Positions 16,635 to 26,564 of a stretch of DNA of 38,151 bases are shown here, piece after piece. Source of the stretch: Gemmatimonadota bacterium (GTDB lineage Bacteria; Gemmatimonadota; Gemmatimonadetes; Longimicrobiales; Gaopeijiaceae); NCBI GenBank assembly GCA_022826005.1, contig JAJDVT010000058.1, positions 70,605 through 108,755 of the forward strand, written 5' to 3'. Position 1 is the first letter of the stretch; every line of letters begins with the position of its first letter. The position numbers and the translations under genes are program-made. Under the pieces are notes generated by a model that saw only the letters and a program-made list of their open reading frames with translations, did not search any database and was not told where the DNA came from.

Positions 16635-17413
16635 CGGGGGGCAGGCTGGCAGTTCACGTCTTCGCGGCGGGGTTCATCGCGCTCGCGGCCGCACCGGCCC
16701 CCTCCGGGCTCGCGGCCCAGCAGCCGCTCTTCGACGAGGGCAACCGACTCTACCAGGAGGGCGACTTCGCCGGGGCCGGCGCCAGCTACGAGGCGGTCCT
16801 GGACGGCGGCTTCGAATCCGCGGAGGTCTACTACAATCTTGGCAACGCGCACGTCCGGCTGGGCCAGCTCGCGGAGGCCGTCCTCAACTACGAACGGGCC
16901 GCGCGCCTCGACCCGGCGAACGACGACATCCGGGCCAACCTCGCGCTGGTCAATCAGCGGCTGGTGGACCGGATCGAACCCATGCCGCGCTTCTGGCTGC
17001 TGTCGGCCTTCGACTGGTGGATGGGACTTATCCCGGGCGGAGTGCTCACGGGGCTGGCGGCGGCGGGCTATCTGCTGCTTGGCTCGGCCCTGGTGATGAT
17101 CGTGCTGCGGCGCCCGGCGGGCTGGCGCAGGGTTTTCGTCGGCACCGCGTACGTCGCCGGGGTGGCTACGGCGGTGCTCGGCGCGACGCTGATGGTGCGG
17201 GAGACCGGCCTGGCCGAGCCCGAGGAGGCGGTGGTGATGGCCGTAGAGGCGAGGGTGCTCAGTGCGCCGTCGGAGGAGGGGGGGCTGACCGTCTTCACCC
17301 TCCACGAAGGGACGAAGGTGCGGGTCGACCGCCGGGCGGGGGAGTGGGTCGAGATCGTGCTGGCCGACGGGAAGGTCGGGTGGCTCCCGGCGGAGGTGCT
17401 GGAGGTCGTGTAG
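16631..17413 (+). CDS. batE: BatE-like TPR and SH3-domain membrane protein
   Basis: The 260-residue protein has a signal peptide (HVFAAGFIALAAAPAPSGLAAQ) and TPR motifs (EGNRLYQEGDFAGAGASYEAVL, YYNLGNAHVRLGQLAEAVLNYERAARLDPAN). Two transmembrane helices follow (about 139-160 and 166-190). The C-terminal SH3-like domain includes VFTLHEGTKVRVDRRAGEWVEI and KVGWLPAEVLEVV. This is the BatE layout. The GTG at 16631 overlaps the batD stop (GTGA) with AAGGAG 8 nt upstream. It is the last gene of the operon; the next gene converges on it 19 nt away, and no classic U-tailed terminator is visible between them. Confidence 0.9.
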   Translation: MTGGRLAVHVFAAGFIALAAAPAPSGLAAQQPLFDEGNRLYQEGDFAGAGASYEAVLDGGFESAEVYYNLGNAHVRLGQLAEAVLNYERAARLDPANDDIRANLALVNQRLVDRIEPMPRFWLLSAFDWWMGLIPGGVLTGLAAAGYLLLGSALVMIVLRRPAGWRRVFVGTAYVAGVATAVLGATLMVRETGLAEPEEAVVMAVEARVLSAPSEEGGLTVFTLHEGTKVRVDRRAGEWVEIVLADGKVGWLPAEVLEVV

Positions 17414-17432
17414 GGGGGGCGCCCGCGCCTCG

Positions 17433-19553
17433 TTACCGGATCGTGAACTGGATGCGGAAGGTGCGCCCGGCCTGGGGCAGCCCGCACTGGTCCAGAACCG
17501 TGGAGTCCGTCAGGTTCGCGACCCCGACCGTGGCGCTGGCCACGCGGCCCGACCGGGACCCTTGCAGCACGAAAACGCGGGATGCCTCGACGTCGAAGGT
17601 GGCGCTGGCATCCATCTTCTCAAGGCCAGCGATTTCCACGTTGCGGCAGTACTGCACGCCCCTGTAGGCTCCGAATCCCGTCAACGTGATGGATCCCGGC
17701 ATCACGAAACCCAGGTTTGCCGAGCCCGAGAGATTCGGCTGGTACTCGGCCCGCTCCTCGGAGCCCGGCTCATGGGGGTCGAGCACGCGCACGTCCTTCC
17801 AGGTTATCCCGCCTCCGAAGGCGAGTGCTCCCAGCGACCCGGCGGCGGCGACCTCGAGCCCGGTCGACCGAACCTCGTCGCGGTTCACGCGCTGGAACTG
17901 CGGGCCCAGGACGGTGACCGTGGAGGTGCGGACGATCGCGTCGGACAGCCGGTGATGAAACCCCACGATCTGGAGCGAAAGTCCGTCCCCGGTGTCGACG
18001 GTCACTCCGGCTTCCGCCGTGATCAGGCTCTCCGGCTTGAGGTCGGGGTTGGGACGGAAGCGGCCCAGCGCGCCCGAATAGAGTTCGCGAAGGGAGGGAA
18101 AGCGGGTGCGGCGGCTGATGCCGGCATGATACAGCATCCGGCCCCCGGCGGCGGGACGGGTCAATCCCGCTCGCATCCCCCAGTCCCATAGGGTCCCCAG
18201 CGGCTCCTTGTCGCCCGATTTGGGAGTGTCCGATCCGTCGAGCGACCCGCCCAGAGTCCACCGCGTATCCCCTCCTCCCAACCCGAGAATCCCCTGGCTT
18301 GCGACCTCGATTTCGCCCCCGAGGCTCCACAGACGCTGTTCGTAGCCGAATCCCGCGCCGGACGCGAAGATCTCGGTGTGGGCTACGTCCGCGATGGTCA
18401 GTGCGCCGCGGAGGTCGATTGCGTCCCTGATGAGGTGATCCAGGAGGAGGCGGCCAGTGAGTGTGTTGGTGGTCCCGGTCTCACCGTCCACTACCCTCAG
18501 ATAGGAGGCGGACTCGTATTCGACGATCTCGGTCGTGGAGCGATCCAGGCCGAAGTTCGCCTCGACCTGGGACTCCCCGAACCGGTTCGCCCGCCTCTCC
18601 GTTCCCCCCGACAACGCGATGAACAGGCGCGACTGCTCGGGATAGCGCCAGAGCCGCGGATCCGCCACATGCGCCTCCGGAGGGACACCGCGGTTGGCGT
18701 CACTGGCGGACACCAGGCTGGAGAGCCAGGTGCCCCCGCCGCCCCGATACCGTGCGGCCACGAATCCGTCTACGAGCCGCCGGTCGGAGTTGAGGCGCAG
18801 ACCCTTGGCGTCGGCGAGGAACTCCTCACGCAGCCTGGGGTGATCGCTGGCACCGCCCGGCAACGCGAGTCCGGGGCTGTTGCGGAATCCGCCGCCGACT
18901 CTCAGCACCCACTCGGACTCGTGGTCGACAAAGGAAGCCGCGCCGGTGGCCCCGAGGTTGGCTGCTCCCTCGTGATCCAGCGAAAGCGCTCCCGTGAACG
19001 GCGGGGGCGCCGCCGCGACCGACGAACCGCGAACGACATCGAACTCGAGAGCGCCGCCGAGGACGTTGGGGCCGTGGAGCATGGACGACAGGCCGCGCAG
19101 CATCGTGAACTTGCGCACCGAAGTGATCGGGATGATCGACACGTCGGTGCGGTGGTCCCATCCCAGGGTGATGGGGATCCCGTCGAGCAGGATGGCGATC
19201 TGGCGGTCCTCGGCGCCGCGGAGATCAGGCTGCGCCTCGCCACGGGAGTTCGCGCGGATCTGGAGCATCGGCATGCCCCGGAGAAGTGCCTCGGCCGTCG
19301 GGGCGGCGACGCTCAGCGAGTCCAGATAGATCTCGATGGCGCTCGTTCCGCCGGTTGTGGTTGCCGGGCGCGGGACCTCGACGGTGATCCCGCGGATTCG
19401 GACGACCCTGGTCGTGTCCTGGGCGGCGGCGAGGCTTGCCGGTGAGGCCAGGGTGGGCGCCACCAGCAGCGGCATTGCAAACAGGGTCCGGACAAGCCGG
19501 GCCCTTGCGGCAGCTGTCAGGAAGCGGGCCAAGAGAGTCTTGCCAACAGCCAT
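17433..19553 (-). CDS. TonB-dependent outer-membrane receptor
   Basis: The 706-residue precursor has a long signal peptide (ending near SLAAAQD). The N-terminal plug domain shows IQIRAN-like start MLQIRANSRG, ILLDGIPITLG and MLRGLSSMLHGPNVLGGALEF. A beta-barrel follows, with GYEQRLWSLGGEIEVAS, SRRTRFPSLRELYSG and FRPNPDLKPESL, and ends in FRIQFTIR with aromatic residues near the C-terminus as in outer-membrane proteins. The substrate cannot be read from sequence. ATG 19553 is chosen as the nearest start to the signal core; ATG 19577 adds eight residues. It lies 150 nt after the transketolase gene. Two late cysteines (QYCRNV, DQCGLP) could form a disulfide. Confidence 0.88.
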   Translation of the reverse strand: MAVGKTLLARFLTAAARARLVRTLFAMPLLVAPTLASPASLAAAQDTTRVVRIRGITVEVPRPATTTGGTSAIEIYLDSLSVAAPTAEALLRGMPMLQIRANSRGEAQPDLRGAEDRQIAILLDGIPITLGWDHRTDVSIIPITSVRKFTMLRGLSSMLHGPNVLGGALEFDVVRGSSVAAAPPPFTGALSLDHEGAANLGATGAASFVDHESEWVLRVGGGFRNSPGLALPGGASDHPRLREEFLADAKGLRLNSDRRLVDGFVAARYRGGGGTWLSSLVSASDANRGVPPEAHVADPRLWRYPEQSRLFIALSGGTERRANRFGESQVEANFGLDRSTTEIVEYESASYLRVVDGETGTTNTLTGRLLLDHLIRDAIDLRGALTIADVAHTEIFASGAGFGYEQRLWSLGGEIEVASQGILGLGGGDTRWTLGGSLDGSDTPKSGDKEPLGTLWDWGMRAGLTRPAAGGRMLYHAGISRRTRFPSLRELYSGALGRFRPNPDLKPESLITAEAGVTVDTGDGLSLQIVGFHHRLSDAIVRTSTVTVLGPQFQRVNRDEVRSTGLEVAAAGSLGALAFGGGITWKDVRVLDPHEPGSEERAEYQPNLSGSANLGFVMPGSITLTGFGAYRGVQYCRNVEIAGLEKMDASATFDVEASRVFVLQGSRSGRVASATVGVANLTDSTVLDQCGLPQAGRTFRIQFTIR

Positions 19554-19703
19554 ACGGCTTTTTTCGTCTCCCCGCATTCGTCCCGCCAATCGGAATCCCA
19601 TATTGAAACTGACCCCCGGCGGACCCAAAACGTTCACAAGAGAAGCGCCTTGTTGGGGGCGCTGCGCCGCCCTCGGTGCTGGCCGGGTATTCTCCACGGA
19701 CCG

Positions 19704-21722
19704 CTAGCGGGCGATTCCCGCACGCACCGCTTCGCAGACCGCTTGGTGTGATACCCCGTAGTGCCGGAAAATCTCCTGGAAGGGCGCCGAAGCGCCGAAG
19801 CGATCGATGCCGATCGAAGCCCCGCCGGAGCCGACCCAACGGTCCCAGCCCATGGTGCTTCCGGCCTCCACGGAGACCTTGAAGGCGCCGTCGGGCAGCA
19901 CCTGCAGGCGGTATTGGGGGGATTGGGCCGCGAACAGACGCCAGCTGGGCATGCTGACTACGCGTGTGCCGATTCCTTCGTCGGTGAGGAGCTTGCGGGC
20001 CGTCAGGGCGATCCCCACCTCCGAGCCGGAGGCGATGATCACGGCGTCGGGCCGGCCGGATGCCGCGTCCCGGAGGGTGTAGGCGCCGCGGTGGAGGCCG
20101 GTGGCCGCGGGCCGGCCCGGTCCGCGGTCGATGACGGGCACCGTCTGGCGGGTGAGAGCAAGGAAGGACGGGCCTTCGCGGTACCGCAGCGCCGCGCGCC
20201 AGGCCTCGGCGGTCTCGGGGCCGTCGGCGGGACGCAGATCCAGCAGGCCCGGGATGGCGCGCAGCGCGGTCAGCTGCTCGATGGGCTGGTGCGTGGGGCC
20301 GTCCTCGCCGAGGCCGATGCTGTCGTGCGTGAAGACGTAGGTGACCGGAAGCCCCATCAGCGCAGCGAGCCGGATGGCGGGGCGCATGTAGTCGGAAAAG
20401 ATGAGGAAGGTGCCGCCGAACGGGTGCACGCCCCGGTGCAGCGCCATCCCGTTCATGACCGCGCCCATCGCGTGCTCGCGCACGCCGAAGTGGATGATGC
20501 GGCCGCCGGGGTCGTCGGCGAGGAGGTCTCCGCCGCCCGCGATGTCCGTCTTGTTGGAGCCGCCGAGGTCGGCCGAGCCCCCGATCATGGTGGGAATCGC
20601 GCCGGCTGCACCCTGCAGCACCTTGCCCGAGTGGTTGCGGGTGGCAGTGGCGGGGGCGGTGGTCAGATCCGGCAGCGCTTCTTCCCAGCCGTCCGGCAGT
20701 CTGCCCGCGGCGGCGGCCTCGAAGTCAGCCGCCAGCTCGGGGAATGCCGAGCGGTAGGCCTCCATGCGGCGCGCCCACGCCGCGTGTGCGCCTGCCCGCC
20801 CACCCGCCCGCTCCCGCCAGTGCTCCAGCGCGGCCGGCTCAACATGGAACGGCTCCAGCGACGGGTACCCGATGTTGAGCTTGGTGGCAGTGATTTCGTC
20901 TTCGCCGAGCGGGGCGCCGTGGGTGTCCGCCGTTCCGGCCATGTTGGGGCTGCCGTCGGCGATGGTCGTGGTCATCACGATCAGCGAGGGGCGGTCGGTT
21001 TCGGCGCGGGCGGCGGTGAGGGCGGCGTCGATCGCGGCGGTGTCGGTGCCGTCCTCAACGTGCAGTGTGTGCCAGCCGTAGCCGGCGAATCGTTCGCGCT
21101 GGTCGGTGGCCGTGGCCAGGTCGGTGGCCCCCTCGATCGTGATGCGGTTGTCGTCGAAGACCCAGATCAGCTTGCCGAGCCGCTGGTGCCCCGCGATCTC
21201 GGCGGCCTCGTGGGAGATCCCCTCCATGAGGTCGCCGTCGGAGCAGAGCGCGTAGGTGTGGTGGTCGACGATCGCGTGGCCGGGCCGGTTGTAGCGGTGC
21301 GCGAGCCAGCGCTCCGCCAGCGCCATTCCCACGGTGTTCGCGACGCCCTGCCCCAGGGGGCCGGTGGTGGTCTCGACGCCGGGGGTGTGGCCGTACTCGG
21401 GGTGGCCGGGGGTGGGGCTGCCCCACTGGCGGAAGTTCCTGATGTCGTCGAGCGACAGGTCGTAGCCGGACAGGTGGAGGAGGCTGTACAGGAACATCGA
21501 GGCGTGGCCGGCGGAGAGGACGAAGCGGTCGCGGTCCACCCAGCCGGGAGCGCGGGGATCGTGCCGCAGGTGGCGGGTCCAGAGGACGTAGCCGAAGGGG
21601 GCGAGAGCCATGGGCGTGCCCGGGTGGCCGGAGTTGGCGGCCTGCACGGCGTCCATGGCCAGGACCTTGATGGTGTCGATTGCCAGCTTCTCGATGGTGG
21701 TCCCCGCCACGGCCTGGGGCAT
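19704..21722 (-). CDS. tkt: Transketolase
   Basis: The 672-residue enzyme transfers two-carbon ketol units in the pentose phosphate and Calvin-type sugar interconversions, using thiamine diphosphate. Visible motifs include [13 protein letters not shown] (about 30-42), [14 protein letters not shown], the ThDP/Mg motif SDGDLMEG followed by [11 protein letters not shown], and the central [18 protein letters not shown] with the catalytic Glu. [21 protein letters not shown] follows, and the C-terminal domain ([15 protein letters not shown]) is complete. The length is normal. The ATG at 21722 has GAGG about 8 nt upstream. It follows leuS by 40 nt on the same strand and is probably in the same transcript. 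Confidence 0.97.
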   Translation of the reverse strand: MPQAVAGTTIEKLAIDTIKVLAMDAVQAANSGHPGTPMALAPFGYVLWTRHLRHDPRAPGWVDRDRFVLSAGHASMFLYSLLHLSGYDLSLDDIRNFRQWGSPTPGHPEYGHTPGVETTTGPLGQGVANTVGMALAERWLAHRYNRPGHAIVDHHTYALCSDGDLMEGISHEAAEIAGHQRLGKLIWVFDDNRITIEGATDLATATDQRERFAGYGWHTLHVEDGTDTAAIDAALTAARAETDRPSLIVMTTTIADGSPNMAGTADTHGAPLGEDEITATKLNIGYPSLEPFHVEPAALEHWRERAGGRAGAHAAWARRMEAYRSAFPELAADFEAAAAGRLPDGWEEALPDLTTAPATATRNHSGKVLQGAAGAIPTMIGGSADLGGSNKTDIAGGGDLLADDPGGRIIHFGVREHAMGAVMNGMALHRGVHPFGGTFLIFSDYMRPAIRLAALMGLPVTYVFTHDSIGLGEDGPTHQPIEQLTALRAIPGLLDLRPADGPETAEAWRAALRYREGPSFLALTRQTVPVIDRGPGRPAATGLHRGAYTLRDAASGRPDAVIIASGSEVGIALTARKLLTDEGIGTRVVSMPSWRLFAAQSPQYRLQVLPDGAFKVSVEAGSTMGWDRWVGSGGASIGIDRFGASAPFQEIFRHYGVSHQAVCEAVRAGIAR

Positions 21723-21762
21723 GCGTCAGCCTCGCTTCCGCCTGGTTACTTCGATGATTCGC

Positions 21763-24306
21763 TCATCCGGACCCGCTCCCGATCGCCGCGGCCTCGGCGA
21801 CCACGAAGTTCAGAAGCCTGTCCGGCACGTGTATGGTCCTGCGAACCTCCATCCCCTCAAGATGCCGGGCCACATTCGGCTCGCTACTGGCCAGCGCCAC
21901 CACGGCCTCCCTGTCCGCGCCGGCGGGCGCCGACACCGTGCCCCGCACTTTCCCGTTAACCTGCACGGCCACCCGCGCCACCCTCTCGGCCGCCTTGGCG
22001 GGATCGAACGCCGGCCAGTTGGCGCCGTCGAAGACGCTGCCCTCGTGGCCCAGCCGCCGCCACAGTTCCTCCGCGATGTGCGGCGCGAAGGGTGCCACCA
22101 GGCACACCAGCGGCTCGATTTCGGCCCGGGCGGGGGCCCGCCCCCCGGCGCGCGCCGCGTTGAGATACTCCATCATTGCGGCGATTGCGGTGTTGTAGCG
22201 GAGCGTCGCGATCTGTTCCGTAACCTTCTCGATCGTCTGGTGCAGCTTTTGTTCCACCGCGGGATCCGGGTCATCCCCGGGCGTCTGGTCGTCGTCCGCC
22301 ACCACCGACTCCCACAGGCGGTGCAGGAAGCCGTGCGGACCCGAGATCCCCTTGTCCTGGTAGTCCCCGCCCTCGACGAAGGGGCCGAGGAACATCAGGT
22401 ACAGCCGGAAGGTGTCCGCACCGTAGCGCTCGATGATCGGGTCGGGGATGATCACGTTCCCCTTGCTCTTCGACATCTTGGCGCCCTCGCGGATGATGAG
22501 GCCGTGGGCGCGGAACTGGTCGTACGGCTCCTCGAAGTGGAGCAGCCCCATGTCGTGCAGCGCCATGACGACGAAGCGCGAGTAAAGCAGATGAAGGACG
22601 GCGTGCTCGTTGCCGCCGATGTAGCAGTCGACCGGGAGCCAGCGCCGGGTGATTTCCGGATCGAAGGGACGGTCCCGAAAATCGGTGGACGGGTATCGCA
22701 GAAAGTACCAGGCGCTGTCCAGGAATGTGTCGGAGACATCGGTTTCGCGGGTGGCGTCGCCCCCGCAGGAGGGACAGGCCACCTCGTACCAGTCGCTGAC
22801 CCGTGACAGGGGACTTACCCCGGTCGCGTCCGGCCGGAAGTCCTCCACATGCGGCAGGATGACGGGAAGGTGCTCCTCGGGGACCGCCACCGGACCGCAC
22901 GCCTCGCAGTGGATGATCGGGATCGGCGGCCCCCAGTAGCGCTGGCGCGAAATGCACCAGTCGTGCAGGCGGTACGTGACCTTGGCCTCGGCGAGTCCCT
23001 GCGCCGCCAGGTCGCCTACGATAGCCGTCTTGGCGTCCTCCACGTCGAGCCCGTCGTAGCGTCCCGAATTGACGAGCGTCCCGGTGGGATACTCGTAGGC
23101 GATCTCAAGCGGCGTACTGGTGTCCTCCCCCGGCGCTGCGATGACGCGGGGGATCGGCAGCTCGTAGGTGGTTGCGAAGTCGAAGTCGCGCTCGTCGTGC
23201 CCAGGCACGGCCATAATGGCGCCCGTGCCGTACCCCATCAGCACATAGTCGGCGATCCAGACCGGCACGCGGTCCCCGTTCACGGGGTTGATGCAGTAGC
23301 CCCCGGTGAAAACCCCGGTCTTGCGCTTCTCGATCTTCTTGCGGGCCACCATGTCCTTCGCCTGGGTCCTTGCGCGGTATGCCTCGACATCGGCGCGGCA
23401 GCCGTTGCTGGTGACCGCGTCGACCAGCGGGTGCTCAGGCGCCAGCACCACGTAGGTCGCTCCGAAAATGGTGTCGGGACGGGTGGTGAAGACGGTGATC
23501 CGGGTGGTTTCGGCGGCGGGTTCGTCACCTGGATCCTCTCCGGAGGCCGTCCGGCCGGGCTCGCGCTCCGACCCCGCCACCGGGAAGTGCAGTTCCGCCC
23601 CGTCGGAACGCCCGATCCAGTTCCGCTGCGCCTTCAGCGTCGTGTCCGACCAGTCGATGTGCTTCAGGTTGCGCAGCAGCCGCTCCGCGTATTCGGTGAT
23701 CCTGAAGAACCACTGGCGAATGAACCTCTGCTCCACGCCGGTGCCGCACCGCTCGCACGCCCCGACGATGACCTGCTCGTTGGCCAGGACGGTCATGCAC
23801 GAAGGGCACCAGTTGACCGGCGCTTCCTTCTGCTCCGCCAGCCCGTGGTTGAAGAGCTGGAGAAACAGCCATTGGGTCCACTTGTAGTAGTCGGGGTCGG
23901 TGGTGTCGACGGTGTGGTCCCAGTCGAACATGCCGCCGATCCGGCGCAGCTGCCGGCGGAAATTGGCGACGTTCGCCGGAATCAGTTCAGTGGGGTGCAC
24001 ACCCGACTTCAGCGCGAAGTTCTCGGAGTGGATCCCGAAGGCGTCGAATCCGATCGGCTCGAAGACGGCATGCCCCTGCATGCGTTTGAAGCGGCCGAAG
24101 ACATCCGCCCCGGTGAAGGCGTAGATGTTGCCCACGTGCAGCCCCTCGGCGGAGGGGTAGGGGAACATCATCAGGTTGAAGAACGGCCGCTCGGCGGTTC
24201 GCAGCTCTTCGAGGGTGAAGGAGTTGGTCCGGTTCCGGTCCCACCGCGCCCGCCAATCGGCCTCGACGGCGACTGGGTCGTACGCCTTGTCAGCTTCTGT
24301 CGGCAT
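21763..24306 (-). CDS. leuS: Leucyl-tRNA synthetase
   Basis: The 847-residue class I synthetase charges tRNA-Leu. The HIGH motif appears as HVGN within FPYPSAEGLHVGNIYAFTG, and KMSKS lies within GAKMSKSKGNVI. The editing domain carries TTRPDTIFGATYVVL, a zinc-ribbon-like pair is CPSC...CERCG, and a further Cys pair is CPSCGG. The C-terminal anticodon and leucine-specific regions end with VNGKVRGTV. The ATG at 24306 (MPTEADKAYDP) is chosen because YDP begins the conserved domain. A TTG at 24393 and ATG at 24342 lie upstream in frame, and none has a strong ribosome-binding site. It is followed by tkt and preceded by the aminopeptidase gene (96 nt). Confidence 0.97.
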   Translation of the reverse strand: MPTEADKAYDPVAVEADWRARWDRNRTNSFTLEELRTAERPFFNLMMFPYPSAEGLHVGNIYAFTGADVFGRFKRMQGHAVFEPIGFDAFGIHSENFALKSGVHPTELIPANVANFRRQLRRIGGMFDWDHTVDTTDPDYYKWTQWLFLQLFNHGLAEQKEAPVNWCPSCMTVLANEQVIVGACERCGTGVEQRFIRQWFFRITEYAERLLRNLKHIDWSDTTLKAQRNWIGRSDGAELHFPVAGSEREPGRTASGEDPGDEPAAETTRITVFTTRPDTIFGATYVVLAPEHPLVDAVTSNGCRADVEAYRARTQAKDMVARKKIEKRKTGVFTGGYCINPVNGDRVPVWIADYVLMGYGTGAIMAVPGHDERDFDFATTYELPIPRVIAAPGEDTSTPLEIAYEYPTGTLVNSGRYDGLDVEDAKTAIVGDLAAQGLAEAKVTYRLHDWCISRQRYWGPPIPIIHCEACGPVAVPEEHLPVILPHVEDFRPDATGVSPLSRVSDWYEVACPSCGGDATRETDVSDTFLDSAWYFLRYPSTDFRDRPFDPEITRRWLPVDCYIGGNEHAVLHLLYSRFVVMALHDMGLLHFEEPYDQFRAHGLIIREGAKMSKSKGNVIIPDPIIERYGADTFRLYLMFLGPFVEGGDYQDKGISGPHGFLHRLWESVVADDDQTPGDDPDPAVEQKLHQTIEKVTEQIATLRYNTAIAAMMEYLNAARAGGRAPARAEIEPLVCLVAPFAPHIAEELWRRLGHEGSVFDGANWPAFDPAKAAERVARVAVQVNGKVRGTVSAPAGADREAVVALASSEPNVARHLEGMEVRRTIHVPDRLLNFVVAEAAAIGSGSG

Positions 24307-24402
24307 GGCTGAAGAGATGGTGGTGCAGCGGTGCGGTTCCATGCCACGATTCGGGTTTCGCTGGGGCGCTCGGCCGTCGAACGGGGCAATCAAGCGAGAA
24401 AG

Positions 24403-25626
24403 CTAAGAAAGGTCGGGGCTCTTTTGCAGTGCCTGTCCTTCCGCGTCCGGAAGCAGGGAGAAGGGATCGTCCGCCCCTTTCACACCCGCCCGCAGTGATT
24501 CGACGGCGTCCGCGAGGGATCCGTCGTGGGCCTCCAGGAGCGCGTCGAACGCGGGCAGGCGGTGGTAGTAGCGCATGCGGCTCAGCAGCGTGGCGTTGTT
24601 CAGGGGCAGCGAAGCGAAGCCGGCGAAGCTGAAGGAAAGGAACCCTGGTTGCACCTGGTCGCGAAAGCGTTCCAGGTGGCGTTCGAAGACGGTTTCGCGC
24701 GCGGCGATCTTCTCGCCGCTGGTGGCGAGCGAATCCGCGTACACCGCTTCCAGGTCCTCCACGAGCCCGTCGAGGAAGACCGAGAAGCGCATGGTGTCGC
24801 GCCAGCGGTCCCGGGCGCGGTTGCACCAGACGGTGTCGGGGCCGCCGCCCGGCCGGGAGCAGAAGAACTCGATGGCGCCGGTGCGGCCCACCCAGGTTGC
24901 GAAGCTCTCGTTGAAGCGCACCTGGCCGGGCACGAAGAGGTGGTTGTGGGAAAGCTCGTGGAGGATGGTCGTCACCAGCTCCACCTCGTCGTACCGGACG
25001 ATCGTCGACAGGAGCGGGTCGGCGAACCAGCCGAGGGTGCTGAAGGCGGCGGTCGGGCGCAGATAGGTGTCGAACCCGTCGTCCTCGAGCTTCCGTTGCG
25101 CGCCCATGGCGTCTTCAAGGCTGAAGAAGCCGCGGTAGGGGACGCGCCCCACCACCGGGAACCACCACGTCTTCGACGCCAGCCGGTCGCGGTAGGCCGC
25201 CGAGAGGACCATCGCCAGGGTGTCGCGCTCGAGCTCGGTGTAGCTGGTGTAGCTGTCGCCGACATCGAGCTCGAGACGGTCCCGGGCGAACTCCCGCGCC
25301 TCCCGCGCCAGCGTGAGCTTGCCGCGCAAGACATCGTCGGTGGTGGGGGCGAGGATCACTTCGGGGATCGGCCGGCGGGCGCGCAGGATCTTCGCCTCCT
25401 CCCACCCGGCCCGGATCACGTACATGGGGGAGCAGGCGGTCCCGGGCCAGAGCGCGGCAGCGGCGAGCAGCACGCCCGCCGCTGCCAGAAGCGCGCGGCG
25501 GAACCTGCGGGCAGGCCGCGCCGGCGAACGCACGCTCCGCGCCGGGGATGACGAATCCGGCGACGGCGCGGTCGATCCCCGCGCAGACCCGGGTGCCTCG
25601 CCCCCCTCCGAATCGCTACCGCCCAC
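24403..25626 (-). CDS. Predicted zinc aminopeptidase (COG4324-like), probable lipoprotein
   Basis: The 407-residue protein has a hydrophobic N-terminal segment ending WPGTACSPMYVIRAGWEEAKIL. A lipobox-like Cys lies before a YxxRAG/WEEAKIL segment typical of this family. The conserved core contains YRGFFSLEDAMGAQ, FSTLGWFADPLLST, the zinc-binding ILHELSHNHLF (HELSH, about 220-225) and RFNESFATWVG (about 238-248). Peptidase activity is predicted from the family, not proven. The GTG at 25626 overlaps the end of the SPFH gene by 11 nt. The first 40 residues before the hydrophobic core are Ser/Pro/Arg-rich and a later start is possible. Co-transcription with the SPFH gene is likely. Confidence 0.85.
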   Translation of the reverse strand: MGGSDSEGGEAPGSARGSTAPSPDSSSPARSVRSPARPARRFRRALLAAAGVLLAAAALWPGTACSPMYVIRAGWEEAKILRARRPIPEVILAPTTDDVLRGKLTLAREAREFARDRLELDVGDSYTSYTELERDTLAMVLSAAYRDRLASKTWWFPVVGRVPYRGFFSLEDAMGAQRKLEDDGFDTYLRPTAAFSTLGWFADPLLSTIVRYDEVELVTTILHELSHNHLFVPGQVRFNESFATWVGRTGAIEFFCSRPGGGPDTVWCNRARDRWRDTMRFSVFLDGLVEDLEAVYADSLATSGEKIAARETVFERHLERFRDQVQPGFLSFSFAGFASLPLNNATLLSRMRYYHRLPAFDALLEAHDGSLADAVESLRAGVKGADDPFSLLPDAEGQALQKSPDLS

Positions 25627-26500
25627 CGCCGAGATTCCGGATCAGCGGGATTCCGCCCTCGGTGGGCACGTAGACCAGCGAGCCCTCGGGCATCTGCGAG
25701 AGCTGCTGGATGTAGAAGAAGGTCAGGTACTCCTGCGTCAGCCCCTCCGAGATGATCCGCTGGGCCTCCGCGATCCCCTTGGCTTCCTCGGCCTGCTGCC
25801 GCGCCTGCTCCTGGATGATCTGCGTCTGGAACTCCTCGGCCGCGACCTGCTGTTCACGCTCCTGCTTTTGCTCGATCGCTTCGCGGACCCGCGGCGGTGC
25901 CTGGATGTCGCGCACGAACACGGTCTCCACCTCGATCCGGTCTTCGGCCTTGGCCTGAATCTCGTTCCTGATCGCCTGCGCCAGTTCACGGCGCTCGGGG
26001 GAGAAGATCTCGTTGATCGACTTTGTGGCCACGGCGTCGCGTACGCCGTTGCGCACGGCGCTGAGGACGATTGCCTGCTCCATGGTGGCCTCGCTGCCTA
26101 TCTCCGCGTAGATGGTCGGCACGTTCTGCTGAGGGATCTTGTACAGGATCGACACCTCCACGGTCACGTTCAACTGTTCCGAGGTCTGGGCTTCGATCTG
26201 CTCGACACCGCCCCGGTCGGGGAATGCCTGCTCCCGTATGGACATGCGTTCCACCGAGGCGAGGGGATTGATCAGGTGAACGCCCTCCTCGAGCACATTG
26301 GGCTTCACGTCTCCCAGAAAGTGCTGCGCGCCGGCCTCGCCGACGCCGATGATCACTACGGCCTTCACCAGCACGAGTCCGACGCCGAAGACCGCCAGGC
26401 CGAGCCCGGCGAGCTTGTTCGGGATCTTTGCATCCGGAGTCGGCATGAGGTACACCACCACACCGATGACTACGAGGACGAGCGCGACAGCTGCTAACAT
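25616..26500 (-). CDS. SPFH / band-7 (prohibitin-like) membrane protein
   Basis: The 294-residue protein has two N-terminal hydrophobic helices (about 2-18 and 30-53). A band-7/SPFH domain follows (VLEEGVHLINPLASVERMSIREQAF, LNVTVEVSILYKI, VRDIQAPPRVREAI), then a Glu/Gln-rich coiled coil (about 190-240) ending in IAEAQRIISEGLTQEYLTFFYIQQL. Such proteins form oligomeric membrane scaffolds and often regulate membrane proteases, which fits the overlapping peptidase gene. The ATG at 26500 has AAGGAAGG 5-7 nt upstream. A 64-nt gap separates it from the GHKL protein upstream on the same strand. Confidence 0.92.
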   Translation of the reverse strand: MLAAVALVLVVIGVVVYLMPTPDAKIPNKLAGLGLAVFGVGLVLVKAVVIIGVGEAGAQHFLGDVKPNVLEEGVHLINPLASVERMSIREQAFPDRGGVEQIEAQTSEQLNVTVEVSILYKIPQQNVPTIYAEIGSEATMEQAIVLSAVRNGVRDAVATKSINEIFSPERRELAQAIRNEIQAKAEDRIEVETVFVRDIQAPPRVREAIEQKQEREQQVAAEEFQTQIIQEQARQQAEEAKGIAEAQRIISEGLTQEYLTFFYIQQLSQMPEGSLVYVPTEGGIPLIRNLGGGR

Positions 26501-26564
26501 GGGTTCCTTCCTTTCGAGGGGAGTCCTTACCGCCGTTACAACCTGTTACGACCGGTAAGCCAAG

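Noticed and set aside
17414-17432. Terminator between batE and the TonB receptor gene
   Set aside because: GGGCGCCC is a short palindrome without a U-tract in either direction; too weak to call.
19761-21959. A 732-codon plus-strand frame opposite transketolase
   Set aside because: Low-complexity Gly/Val/Ala/Arg product without motifs; transketolase on the other strand is unambiguous.
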